Shown here: one piece after another, positions 35,142 to 46,100 of the stretch
Layout of the letters: every line of letters begins with the position of its first letter
Numbering within the stretch: the first letter of the stretch is position 1
Assembly: GCF_017639205.1 (NCBI RefSeq)
Contig: NZ_CP071139.1
Coordinates: forward strand, 7,625,501 to 7,689,500
Direction: 5' to 3'
From: Streptomyces nojiriensis
GTDB taxonomy: Bacteria > Actinomycetota > Actinomycetes > Streptomycetales > Streptomycetaceae
DNA: 64,000 nucleotides
The notes under the pieces: generated by a model
What the model saw: only the letters and a program-made list of their open reading frames with translations
Databases searched by the model: none
What the model was told of the DNA's origin: nothing
Position numbers and translations under genes: made by a program

Positions 35142-37048
35142 GCCCCGCCCCGCGCACCGCACTCGCCGGAGCGCTCGTGCCCGGCACCACCCGGCCCGTC
35201 GTCGTCGGCGAGTACCCGTACTACCGGGCCGCCCCCGCCAACTGGGCCGCCGACCTGCGCGAACTGCGGGCCCTCGGGGTGGACGTCGTCTCCTGCTACC
35301 TCCCGTGGCGCTTCCACGAGACGGGTACGCAGGAGGGCGACCGCTCCTTCGACTTCATCGGGAAGACCGACCCGCAGCGCGACGTCGTCGGACTGCTGGA
35401 GCTGGCCGCAGCCGCCGGGCTCGGCGTCCTCCTCAAGCCCGGACCCTTCATCCACGCCGAGGTCCAGCTCGGGGGGCTGCCCGACCGCCTGTGCGGCCCC
35501 GGACACACCCCCTACCAGGGGCTGGACGGCACCGTCCTGACCTCCCAGGGCAAGCCGCTGCCCAGCTTCCTCGACCCGGCCGTCCAGGCCGAGACCGAGA
35601 TCTGGCTGAAGGCCGTCGCCGAGGAGGTCGTCGCCGGAGCCGCCGCCCCCCACGGCCCGGTCGTCGCCCTCCAGCTCGGCAACGAGGGCACCTGCGGCGA
35701 CGCCCACCTCCCCGTGGACGCCCAGGACGCCTCGCCCGCCGCCCGCCGGGCCTTCGCCCGCTGGCTGACCGGACGCGGCCTGACCGACGAGGCCGCCCTC
35801 GCCACCGAGGACGTCAACCGGTGGACCAGCGCCACGCGACAGCAGTGGTCCCGCTGGTCCGGGCACGCCATCGTCGGCCTGTGGGACCGGATCTCCGCGC
35901 TCTTCCCCGAAGGCCCGGCCCGGCTGGCCAACGTCCCCCTGACCGCGGTCACCGCACCGCGCGCCGCCCTCGACGCCTGGGCCGCCCGGCAGCGCGCCGT
36001 CCAGGGCTCCGGGTACTTCGTCGGCCACACCGAATGGATCGGCAACACGGCCCGGGAGACCGCCGCCTTCGGCTCCCACCTGGCCGGGATCCTCCTCGGC
36101 GGCACCGACGTGGTCGAGGCGAACTGGGGGTTCACCTGGACCGACGAAACCTTCGCCCGGCCGGCGACCCCCGTCTTCAACACCCTGCTGGCCCTCCTGC
36201 TCGGCTCCACCACCGTCAGCGTCTACACCGCCTGCGCCACGGAGAACTGGGGCCCGCTGGTCGACATGGACCCCGACGGGCTGCGCGCCGAAGGGGTGGA
36301 TCCCGCCCTGCACGCACCGCCGTACACCCCCGGCGCACCGCTCGCCGAGGGCGGTGCCCACCAGGCCAACGCCCAGGGCCTGCGGCTGCTCGCCGCGTTC
36401 CTCGAACGCCACGGCGACCTGCTGTCCGGTTCCGTCCTGGACCGCGACGCGGTGGTCCTCGTCGACCGGGCCCTGCCGGAGGCCGGCGCCTGGCAGCGCA
36501 CCGGCCGCACCGTCCTCGCGGAACTCGCCGACGCCGTGCACAGCCAACTGGCCGACTCCGGACGCCTGATCGGGCTCGGCTGGCTCGACGAGCAGCCGGC
36601 CCCCGCCGCCGACGGCACCCCCGTCCCCGTCGCCGTGCTGCGGGCCGGGCACGGTGACGGCGACGGCCCCGGCGAGCTGACGCTCCCGGCCGGCGAGCCC
36701 GCGGACGGCGCGGCCGCCGCGTTCCTCGCCGCGTTCGCCGCCGCGCTCCCGGCCCCGGCCGGCCCCCGCTGGACCACGGCGCACGGCAGGGCCCGCGTCC
36801 TGAGCCGGTCCGGCCCCGACGGCGTCCGCGTCATCGGCGCCTTCAACCCCACCGACGCCGACGACCGGGTCACCGGCACCGGCGGCGGCTGGACGCTGGA
36901 CCTGCCCGCCGGCTCCGCCGCGGTCCTCGTCACCCGCGACGGCGCACTCGTGGGATGGCTCGCCACCCCCGAGGAGCCGTCCGGCACCCCCGTCGCCCTC
37001 ACCTGGGACGGCGGAAAGCCCGACGCGACACGCGTCCGGGCCTCCTGA
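35138..37048 (+). CDS. GH35-like beta-galactosidase-type glycoside hydrolase
   Basis: A 636-residue protein with the GH35/GH42 (clan A) pattern. YLPWRFHE near 50 matches the family's start of the barrel, GPFIHAEVQLGGLPDRL near 108 corresponds to the GPYI-AE-GGLP motif, and LQLGNEG near 180 holds the NE acid/base pair. The nucleophile Glu is probably in GHTEWIG near 296. No signal peptide is seen, so it acts in the cytosol. It is the fourth coupled gene of the azasugar operon (ATGA overlap). Plausible roles are trimming a glycosylated azasugar precursor or acting as an inhibitor-tolerant glycosidase. Neither can be settled from sequence. Confidence 0.8.
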   Translation: MSPAPRTALAGALVPGTTRPVVVGEYPYYRAAPANWAADLRELRALGVDVVSCYLPWRFHETGTQEGDRSFDFIGKTDPQRDVVGLLELAAAAGLGVLLKPGPFIHAEVQLGGLPDRLCGPGHTPYQGLDGTVLTSQGKPLPSFLDPAVQAETEIWLKAVAEEVVAGAAAPHGPVVALQLGNEGTCGDAHLPVDAQDASPAARRAFARWLTGRGLTDEAALATEDVNRWTSATRQQWSRWSGHAIVGLWDRISALFPEGPARLANVPLTAVTAPRAALDAWAARQRAVQGSGYFVGHTEWIGNTARETAAFGSHLAGILLGGTDVVEANWGFTWTDETFARPATPVFNTLLALLLGSTTVSVYTACATENWGPLVDMDPDGLRAEGVDPALHAPPYTPGAPLAEGGAHQANAQGLRLLAAFLERHGDLLSGSVLDRDAVVLVDRALPEAGAWQRTGRTVLAELADAVHSQLADSGRLIGLGWLDEQPAPAADGTPVPVAVLRAGHGDGDGPGELTLPAGEPADGAAAAFLAAFAAALPAPAGPRWTTAHGRARVLSRSGPDGVRVIGAFNPTDADDRVTGTGGGWTLDLPAGSAAVLVTRDGALVGWLATPEEPSGTPVALTWDGGKPDATRVRAS

Positions 37049-37505
37049 GCCCCGGGCGGCGGGGAAGCGTACCTGACAGCGCGCCCCCCGCCGCCCGGCC
37101 CCGCCACGGGCTCTGTCCGACGGTGGTCCCGCTGCCGGCTCCGCCGGGCGGTGCCGGGACGGACCCTGCCTGGCGGCAGTCCGGCTGTCGGCCCCGCCAG
37201 CCCTGTCCGGCAGTGGTTCCGCTGGCGGTGTCCCCGGCCCGCGTGCCACAACGGGCGCCGCCCGGCGGTGCTTCCGCCGGGGCACGGTGCCACGACCGGC
37301 CAGCGTTTGCACGGCGGCGGTGGTTCCGACGCCGGGCAGCGGGCCCGGGCCGTCGCCCGCTCCGCAGGGCGGTGATCCCGTCGCCCAGGCACCTCGGCAG
37401 TCCGCACCCGCACCCCACCCGCCCCGCGCCCCGCAAGGCCCCGCAAGCGCAGCGATCCCGCCGGACACCCGCCGCCGGGACTCCTCCCACGAGCGAGATG
37501 GCGTC
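37049..37505. repeat. Intergenic region with degenerate GGYRGTGGTTCCG-like repeats
   Basis: This 457-nt gap separates the azasugar operon from the second peptide operon. It holds at least five imperfect copies of a core like GGCRGTGGTTCCG-C-GCCGG (near 37120, 37209, 37263, 37313 and 37368), spaced about 50-90 nt. The copies are too divergent for a CRISPR. No good ribosome site or conserved small frame is seen. The promoter of the 37506 gene must lie here. Confidence 0.5.
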
Positions 37506-39701
37506 ATGAACCCGAACCCCCACGCCGCCCCCGGCCAGGCACCGCACCTGCGTCCGGCCGGTCCGCAGACTCTCCGCATCCTGGCCGACCTCATCGCGCA
37601 GGAGCAGCCCGTCTTCGCCATGCCGTCCTGGTTCGTGTCCACCGAATCCGCCCAGGCCGGCCACCTCGTCAGCGAGTTCGTCCGGGAACTGGGCGGCCGC
37701 CCGGCCGGCACCCACTACCGCAGCTTCTTCGCCAACTCCCGCTACGAGGCCCTGCACGGCGCCGTCAAACTCCTGCGCCACCGCGCCGCCGCGACCGCCC
37801 CCGCCCACCAGGGCCGCATCCTGGTCCTGGATCCCGACGGCACCCTCGCCCGCCGCACCGACCCGCTCGGCGAAGGCCCCGACCGCGCCCTCGCCCCCGG
37901 CCTCCTCACCCACACCACCGTCGCCGGCCTGCGCACCGCCCTGCACGGCACCACCGTGTGCGGGCTCGTCGTCCGCGCCCCCGAACTCCTCGACGCCGGC
38001 GCCTTGGCCGCCGTCGTCGAACTGGCCCGCACCGCGCGCGCCACCGGCGCCCGCGTCGTCGTCGACCTCAGCGACATCGCCCCGGACAGCCCGGCCGACC
38101 CCGCCGTCACCGCGCTCCGCCCCGACCTCGTCGTCCTGGGCGAATCCCTCACCGGGTACGAGGTCCCGTTCGGCGCCTTCACCGGCACCCACGACACGTT
38201 CGCGCCGTGGACCACCCCGAAGACCGGGTTCCTGCACTCCAACACCTACGGCGGCAACAGCGTCGCCATGCGCGCCGTCGGCGCCCGGCTGCGCCCCCGC
38301 TGGGACGCCGCCGCCCCGGTGCACCGGGTCCTCGCGGCGGCCGCCGCCGACCGGCAGGCCACCCTCGACCTGTACGCCCGCCACGTGAACCCGATGGCGG
38401 TCCGCATGCACCGCAAGCTGCACGGCGCGCTGAACGTCGTCCGCGCCAAGGGCTCCCGGCTCACCGTCCGCCTCGACTCCGGCCGCGAACTGGACCTCGT
38501 CGACGGACTGTGCGGCGCCGGGCTCGGCGTGGCCGGCCACAACCCCGCCGACGCGCTGACCGACGTCGTACGCGACCACGACCCCGCCCGGGACCACGTC
38601 CGCGAGCTCGAACAGGTCCTGGCCCGCGAAACCGGCCTGCCCCACACCTTCCCCGCCGTCAGCGGCGCGTCCGCGGTCGAGAGCGCCATCACCCTGGCCC
38701 GTCTCGCCCGTCCCGGCAAGCGGCGCATCGTCGTCTTCAAGCACAACTACGGCGGCAAGACCCTCGTCTCCCTGCTGGCCACCGCCGCCGGACGCACCCG
38801 CGCGCCCTTCGGCCCCCTCTACGACGACATCCGCTACATCGACCCCTTCACCCCGCACGCCGTCGACGACTTCCGCAAGGAGGCGGCCACCGGCGAGATC
38901 GGACTCGTGTGGATCGAACTGGTCCACGGCAGCTCCGATGCCTACGCCCCGATCCCCGGCCCGCTCCTCGACGCGGTCACCGCGGGCCGGGCCGAACACG
39001 GCTATCTCGTCGGCGTCGACGAGATCCTGACGTCCTACTACCGCTGCGGAACCCGCTTCGCCCACCACGGCCGGCTCCCCGCCATCGACCTGATGAGCCT
39101 GTCCAAGGCGCTGAGCTACGGCTGCTTCCCCACCGGCGCCGCCCTCGTCTCCAACGAGGTGTACGACGCCGCCCGCCGGACGAACCCGCAGCTGGTCGAG
39201 GAACTGCGCACCCACCACGCCCACGCCCTGGGCGCCCACTTCGCCCTCCAGGCCATCCGCCAGGTCGACGCCCTCGGCCTGCCCGAACGGGTCCGGGCCC
39301 TGTCGGACCTCGTGGCCGCCGGACTCGCCGCGATGGACACCGGGCCGCGCGGAGTGATAGGCCGCCGGTTCGCCGAGGGCATGCTCGGCCGGTTCGAACC
39401 ACGCGTCCCCGGAGCCCTGGGCCGCTTCGTGGACCCCGAGGGCGAGTGGATGACGTACGCCCTCATCCTCTGGTGGATCAACCGCGCCCGGGCCTTCGTC
39501 GTCTACGACGTGGTCCTGCTGCCCCTGACCGCCACCGAGCGGGAGATCTTCCAGGTCATGCGCGGTGCCCGCAGGCTCTCGCGCACCGGGCCGGCCCGGC
39601 TCCTCGCCCACGCCGCCCTGTTCCGGCTCGGCCAGCGCCTGTCCGGCGCGCTGAAACCGGGCCCGTCCCGCACCCCCGCGCCTTCGAGGAGCACCGTATG
39701 A
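37506..39701 (+). CDS. Tandem class III aminotransferase-like protein, degenerate N-terminal half
   Basis: The 731-residue protein appears to be two aminotransferase-fold units. The C-terminal unit (about 325-690) is complete: VSGASAVESAITLAR near 387, DEILTSYYRCGTRFAHHG near 505, and the PLP lysine in MSLSKALSYGCFPTGAAL near 532. The N-terminal part (about 120-270) keeps the late landmarks of the same fold (VVVDLSDIAP, PDLVVLGESLTGYEVPFGAF, HSNTYGGNSVAM) but has Glu at the lysine position (GESL), so it should not form the internal aldimine. It heads the second peptide operon and may aminate the aldehyde released by the reductase NRPS, or supply an amino acid. ATG 37506 has GAGCGAGATGG upstream. 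Confidence 0.75.
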   Translation: MNPNPHAAPGQAPHLRPAGPQTLRILADLIAQEQPVFAMPSWFVSTESAQAGHLVSEFVRELGGRPAGTHYRSFFANSRYEALHGAVKLLRHRAAATAPAHQGRILVLDPDGTLARRTDPLGEGPDRALAPGLLTHTTVAGLRTALHGTTVCGLVVRAPELLDAGALAAVVELARTARATGARVVVDLSDIAPDSPADPAVTALRPDLVVLGESLTGYEVPFGAFTGTHDTFAPWTTPKTGFLHSNTYGGNSVAMRAVGARLRPRWDAAAPVHRVLAAAAADRQATLDLYARHVNPMAVRMHRKLHGALNVVRAKGSRLTVRLDSGRELDLVDGLCGAGLGVAGHNPADALTDVVRDHDPARDHVRELEQVLARETGLPHTFPAVSGASAVESAITLARLARPGKRRIVVFKHNYGGKTLVSLLATAAGRTRAPFGPLYDDIRYIDPFTPHAVDDFRKEAATGEIGLVWIELVHGSSDAYAPIPGPLLDAVTAGRAEHGYLVGVDEILTSYYRCGTRFAHHGRLPAIDLMSLSKALSYGCFPTGAALVSNEVYDAARRTNPQLVEELRTHHAHALGAHFALQAIRQVDALGLPERVRALSDLVAAGLAAMDTGPRGVIGRRFAEGMLGRFEPRVPGALGRFVDPEGEWMTYALILWWINRARAFVVYDVVLLPLTATEREIFQVMRGARRLSRTGPARLLAHAALFRLGQRLSGALKPGPSRTPAPSRSTV

Positions 39702-40123
39702 GCACGCAGAACGTCGAAGTGATCCGCACCTTCTTCCGGCTGTTCGACGAGGGCCGCCTCGCCGACATCGAGCCGCTGCTCGCCCCCGACTTCGAGTGGG
39801 TCTACCACGGCCCCGCCTCGCTGCCGTGGGCCGGCGTCTACCGGGGCGTCGAGGGCTTCCGCGCCTTCTTCGCCCTCGTCCGCGAGCTGATCCGGGTCCA
39901 GGAGTGCGAGGCCTACGAGTACCTCGACGCCGGGGACCGGGTCGTGGTCCTGGGCGTGAGCCGCACCCACGTCCTCGCCAACGGCGCACGCTACGAGGCG
40001 CAGTGGATGAACGTCTTCACCGTCCGCGACGGACTCATCTCCCGCTACCTCGACCTCTTCGACACCGCCAGCGTCGTCGAGGCCCTGGAACGCGAGCCGC
40101 AGGAGGTGACCTCGGCCCCGTGA
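39698..40123 (+). CDS. SnoaL-like / NTF2-fold protein
   Basis: The 141-residue protein has the compact NTF2-like fold pattern: an N-terminal helix VIRTFFRLFDEGRLADI, LLAPDFEWVYHGP, YRGVEGFRAFF, and a closing strand pair ending in RYLDLFD. SnoaL-like proteins include cyclases, hydroxylases and isomerases of secondary metabolism as well as stress proteins. It is coupled at both ends: the start overlaps the tandem aminotransferase (ATGA) and the stop overlaps the NRPS GTG. It therefore probably acts on the peptide pathway's intermediate. No catalytic Asp/His pair can be assigned with confidence. Confidence 0.8.
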   Translation: MSTQNVEVIRTFFRLFDEGRLADIEPLLAPDFEWVYHGPASLPWAGVYRGVEGFRAFFALVRELIRVQECEAYEYLDAGDRVVVLGVSRTHVLANGARYEAQWMNVFTVRDGLISRYLDLFDTASVVEALEREPQEVTSAP

Positions 40124-43100
40124 ACACCACCGCCACCGCCACCACCCTCGGCGCGGCCTTCACCGCCGTGGCCCGGGCCCACCCCCACCGGACCGCCCTG
40201 ATCCACGGCGACCTGCGCATCGGCTACGGCGAACTCGCCGCCCGGGCCGCGGCCGCCGCCCGCCGCCTCGCCGCCCGCCGCCTCGCCGGCCGGACCGCCC
40301 CCGGCGAGAGCGTCGGGATCTGCGCCCGGCGCTCGCCCGGCACCATCGCCGCCCTTCTGGGGACGGTGCTGGCCGGGGGTGCGTACCTGCCGCTGGACCC
40401 CGACGCGCCGGACGAGCGGATCCGCGCCCTCGTCCTGGACAGCGGGCTGCGCACCGTCTTCGCCGCCGGGCAGGACACCGCGCGGCTGCGCACCCTCCTG
40501 CCCGCCGGAGTGACGGTCCTGCCCGTCGACGAGAACGCACCGGCCCCGGACCTGGCCCCGGACCTGGACCTGGATCCCGACCCGGGCCAGAGCCCGCCGT
40601 ACGCCCCCGGGGCCGGGCGGACCGCCTACGTCATCCACACCTCCGGCAGCACCGGCGCCCCCAAGGGCGTCCGGGTCGCGCACCACTCCGTCCTCGCGCT
40701 GGCGCACGCCCCCGAGGCCGGGCTGACCGCCGACGACACCGTCCTGCAGCTCGCCCCGCTCCATGTGGACCCGTCCGTCTTCGAGATCTGGGGTGCCTTG
40801 CTCAACGGCGCCCGGCTCGTGCTCCCGCGGTCCGCCCGGCCCGGCGTCCACGACATCGGCCGGGAGTGCGCCCGCCACGGCGTGACCGTGCTGCGGCTGG
40901 CCGCCCCCCTGTTCCGGCTGGCCATGGAGCACATCACCGCGGACCTGAGCGGGCTGCGCCTGTGCGTCTCCGGCGGCGACCGGGCCGACGCGGACGCGGT
41001 ACGGACCGCCCTGCGCGAGCTGCCCGGCTGCCGGATCGTCAACGGCTACGGACCCACGGAGACCACGGTCTACGCCTGCTGGCAGACCTTCGACAGCCCG
41101 GACGACTGGGACGACGCCTGGCGGGACGTGCCGATCGGCCGCCCCTTCGCCGGCGCCACCGCCCACGTCCTGCGCCCCGACCGCACCCCGGCCGCCCCCG
41201 GCGAGGAGGGTGAACTCTGCATCGGCGGCCCGGGCGTCGCCCAGGGCTACCGCGGCGAGCCGCAGCGCACCGCCGAGCGGTTCGTCCCCGAGCCCGGCCG
41301 GCCCGGCCGCACCGCCTACCTGACCGGCGACCGGGTCCGCCGGCTCCCCGGCGGCGAACTCGCCTTCCTGGGGCGCTTCGACGACCAGGTCAAGATCCGC
41401 GGCCACCGCGTCGAACCGGCCGAAGCCGAACGGGCACTGCTGACCCACCCGGCGGTCCGGGAGGCGGTCGTGGTCCCGTACGGCGCCGCGGACGCCCGCC
41501 GACTGGCCGCGTACGTGACCCTGACACCGGTCGGCGACCCCGCCCCGGACGCGTCGTCCGCCCCGGACGAGTCCTCCGCCCCCGGCGCCCCCGCCTCCGT
41601 CGGTGCCCAGGCCCATCCCGTCGTCCCGGCGGCCCCGGCCGACGCGGTCGCCCCGACCGCTCCCGGCGTCCCGGCCGCCGCGCTGATCGCCCACATCGCC
41701 CGGCTGCTGCCCGAACCGGCGGTCCCGGCTGCCGTCACCGTCCTGCCGGAGCTGCCGGCCACCGCCAACGGCAAGACCGACCGCCGTCTGCTCGCCGCCC
41801 TCGCCGACCGCGCTGCCGCGGCGGGCACCGGTCCGGCCGGCTCCGCCCCGGCGAGCCCCGGTACGGAGGAGGGCTCCGCCCTGCGCGCCGTCTCCGCGCA
41901 CTGGGAAGCCGTGCTCGGCCGCGCGGCCGGCCCGGACACCGACTTCTTCGCCGCCGGCGGCGACTCCCTGTCCGCGCTGGCGATCCTCGCCCGGCTCGAA
42001 CGCGACCAGGGTGTGGCCCTGACGATCGCCGACCTCTTCACCACCCCCACGATCCGGGCCCTGGCGGCCCGCGTGGCCACCGCCACCGCCACTGCCGCCG
42101 CCGACCCGGCGCCGGTACCACCCGGGCCCGCCCCCGCCCCCGCCGCCGACTCCGGCAGGCTGCCGCTGTCGCCCGCCCAGGAAGGGATCTGGTTCGAGCA
42201 GGAGGCCACCGGAAGCACCGGCCGGTACGTCATCGGACGCGGGTACTTCGTCGACGGCCCCCTCGACCCGGCCCGGCTGCGGACCGCCCTGACCCTGCTG
42301 GGCAGGCGCCAGGCCGCCCTGCGGACCGTCGTACGGCACGACGCCGACGGCCGGTGGCAGAGCCTGACCGCCGACCCGGGCGCGGCGGTGCGCCACATCG
42401 ACCTCACCGGGGTTCCGGCCGGCGAACGCCAGGCCCTGGCCCGCGCCCTGGCCGCCGAGCACCGCACCGCGGAGCCGGACGCCGAAGGCACCCGGCTGCT
42501 GCGCACCCTGGTGCTCACCCTGGACGCCCGGAGCGCACTGCTCTACTTCGCCGTCCACCACGCCATCGCCGATGACTGGTCCCTGGACCTCTTCACGTCC
42601 GAGCTGTCCGCCCTGTACGCGGACCCGGCCGCCGACCTGCCGCCCCTGGACCCGGGCTACCCCGAGCACCTGCGCGGCTCCCTCGCGCCCCGCCCCGAAC
42701 GGCTCGCCGCCGCGACCCGGTTCTGGCAGGGCGCGCTCGACGGCGGCGCCGCCGCACTCGACCTGGTCACCGACCGCCCCCGCCCCGCCGTCCTCAGCGG
42801 ATCCGGCAACCGGGTGCGGCTGCGGATCGGCGCGGCGCAACACGCGCGCCACGCCGAGGCCGCCCGCCGGCACGGCGTCAGCCCGTACATGTTCGGCCTG
42901 GCCGGTGTGTACACGGTCCTGGCCGCCCACACCGAGCGCGACACCCTCACCCTGGGCGCCCTGGCCGCCGGGCGGAACCGGGCCGGGGCGCAGGGCCTCG
43001 TAGGCTGCTTCGTCAACCTGCTGCCCGTCCGGATCGAGGCGGACGCGGACACCACGACCGGTGTCCTGCTCGCCCGGGTCCGCGCCGCCTGCACCGAGGC

Positions 43101-46100
43101 CCTGCACCACGAGGACGTCCCCTTCCAGGCCGTGGGCCGGGAACTCGCCCAGGCCGCCGGCGGCCGGGCGGCCGTCCCCTTCCAGGCCGTCGTCAACCAC
43201 CGGCAGCGCCGCCCGCTTCCACTGGAGCTGCCCGGCGCGCGGACCGCGCCCTGGGACGCCGGCGACCGCGACACCGCCACCTTCGAGCTGTCCTTCACCT
43301 TCCAGGAGGACGGCGACGGCCTCGACATCGAGGTCGAGTTCAGCACCGACCTCTACGACCGGGCCACCGCACAGCGGCTGGCCGGCCAGCTGGCCGCCGT
43401 GCTCGACCGCCTCGCGGACGGCGACCCGCCGCTGCACGACGTCACCCTGTACGAACCGGGGGAGCACGAGCGGCTGATCCGTGCCCCCGAGCCCGGCCCC
43501 CGGGCGGCGCGGACCACCCTGCCCGCCCTCGTCGCCCGGCAGGTCGCCGCCCGCCCGCACAAGACCGCCGTCGTCGGCGCCGACACCAGCCTCACCTACG
43601 CCGAACTCGACCGGCTCTCCGACACCGTGGCCGCCCGCCTCGCCACCCGAGGGATCCGGCCCGGCGACCGCATCGCCGTGTGCCTGGAGCGCACCCCGCT
43701 CCTCGCCGCGACCCTCCTCGGGGTGCTCAAGGCCGGAGCGGCCTACGTGCCGCTCGACCCTGCGTACCCGGCGCGGCGGCTGCGCCACTGCATCGGCGAC
43801 GCCGATGCCGGCGCGCTGGTCTGTGCCAAGGACACCGCCGACACGCTGTTCGGGCCGGGTACGGAAGGCTCCGGCCCGCCCGTCCTGGACATCGAGGCCC
43901 TCACCGCCCCCGGCGAGCGGACCCCGCCCGCCGCGCACCGCGGCGACCCGGCCGACCCCGCGTACGTCATCTACACCTCCGGCAGCACCGGGCGTCCCCG
44001 GGGCGTCGCCGTCTCCCACGGCGCGGTCGCCAACACCCTCCTCGCCTGCCTCGGCCGACACCCCTTCACCGCCGACGACGTGTGGCTCCAACTGACCTCG
44101 CCCGGCTTCGACGTGGCCGCATTCGAGCAGTTCATGCCGCTCGTCTCCGGCGCCACCCTGGTGTACGCGGACGACGCCACCCGCGCCGACGGCCCGGCCC
44201 TCACCCACACCCTGCGCACCGCCGGGGTCACCGTGATGGTGACCGTGCCCTCCCTGCTGCGGGCCCTGGACCGTCCCGACCTGGCCGGCGTACGCGTACT
44301 GGTGGTCGCCGGCGAGCCCGCGGACGTCCACGACACCCGTCACTTCGCCGCGGACCGGGTCGTCGTCAACGGCTACGGCCCGGCCGAGGCGGCGATCCTG
44401 GCCACCACCCACCGGGCCGACCCCGCGGACGACCGGGCCCGCGTTCCCGTGGGCACCGCCCTGTCCGGCACCGCGGCCCACGTCGTGGACCGCCACGGAC
44501 GGCTCGCGGCCACCGGCGTGCCCGGCGAACTGTGGCTCTCCGGCGCCGGACTCGGCGACGGCTACCTGGGCGACCCCGAGCGGACGGGTGCGTCGTTCAC
44601 CACCCATCCCGCACTCACCGGCGCCAGCCGCTGCTACCGCACCGGGGACCGGGTGCGCCGGCTGTCCGACGGATCGATCGACTACCTCGGCCGGCTCGAC
44701 CACCAGATCAAGCTGCGCGGCTTCCGCATCGAGCCCGGCGAGATCGAGGCCGCGCTCGCGGAACACCCCGGTGTCCGGGAGGCCGTCGCCGTCCTCCTCG
44801 GCGCGGGGGCCGACGCCGAACTCGCCGTCGGCTACGTCGGCACGGCCGCCCCCGGGGACGCCCGCGCCCACCTGGCCCGCCTCCTCCCGGCCCACATGGT
44901 GCCCCGGCTGGCCGTGCCCGTCCCCGCCATCCCGACCGGCAGCCACGGCAAGGCCGACCGGCCCGCGCTCGCCGCCCGCCTGGCCGCCGTGCGCCGGCAG
45001 CGGCCGCACCCGGCCGACGCAGGCGCCGACGGCCCCGCGAACGGGACCGAGCGGCGGCTGCTCGCCCTGTGGGAGGACGTACTGGGCGGGCCGGCCGGCT
45101 CCCCGGACGAGGACTTCTTCGCACGGGGCGGCCACTCCCTGCGCGTCATCCGGCTCCTGGGCCGCATCGAGCGGGAGTACGGCGTCCGGATCGCCGTCGC
45201 CGACTTCCTCGCCGCGCCGACCGTACGGGAGGTGGCCCGCCTGCTGGAGGGCTCCGGCCCGGCCGGGATCCCCGCGCGCAGCCGGTCCGCCCACCCGGGG
45301 ACCGGCCGCCCCGCCGGTCCGGCGGCGCGGCCCGTGGGGCCCGACGACGCACGGCTCGACCCCGGCATCGTCTTCCGCGGGCGCCCCGGCCCCTTCGACC
45401 CGCGCGACGCCGTCCTGCTCACCGGAGCCACCGGATACGTGGGCTCCCACGTCCTCGCCGAGCTGCTGGACCGCACCACGGGCCCGGTCCTGTGCCTGGT
45501 CCGGGCCGAAGACCCGGACGCCGCCCGCCGACGGCTGTCCGCCGCTCTGCGCAGCCGCGGGCTGCGCCCCGACGCCTCGGACCCGCGGATCGTGCCCGTC
45601 CCCGGTGACCTGACCCGGCCCGGCCTGGGCCTCGACGGCACCGACCGGGAGCACGTCGTGCGGGCGACGACCGTCCTCCATCTCGGCGCCGAGGTCCACC
45701 ACGTGTCCGGCTTCCACCACCTGGCGGCCGCCAACGTGGGCGGCACCGCCGAACTCCTGCGGATCTGCGCCGAGGGCCGCCCGGCCCGCCTCCACCACGT
45801 CTCCACCCTCGGCGTGTTCCGCGACGCACCCGGCGGCGACCGCCCGCGCACCATCACCGAGGCCACCCCGGCCGCCGCGGAACGCCACCCCCGCGGCCGC
45901 GGCTACGCGGCCGCCAAGTGGGCCGCCGAGCACCTCGTCGCCCAGGCCCTCGCACGCGGCGCCGACGCCCGGATCTACCGGCTCGGCCGGGCCGGCGGCA
46001 GCACGACGGGCGCCGTCAGCGAGGACGACTTCCTCAGCCGGCTCCTCGTCACCTCCACCGCCCTCGGCTGCCACCCCGACGACCCGCGGCTCGCCACCGA

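Noticed and set aside
37100..37400. Possible CRISPR array in the repeat-bearing gap
   Set aside because: Copies are degenerate, unevenly spaced and without constant-length spacers, and no cas gene is present.
37049..37505. Upstream extension of the tandem aminotransferase to about 37287
   Set aside because: The added residues are Pro/Ala-rich, lie over the repeat copies and have no family match. The ATG at 37506 starts the recognisable protein.
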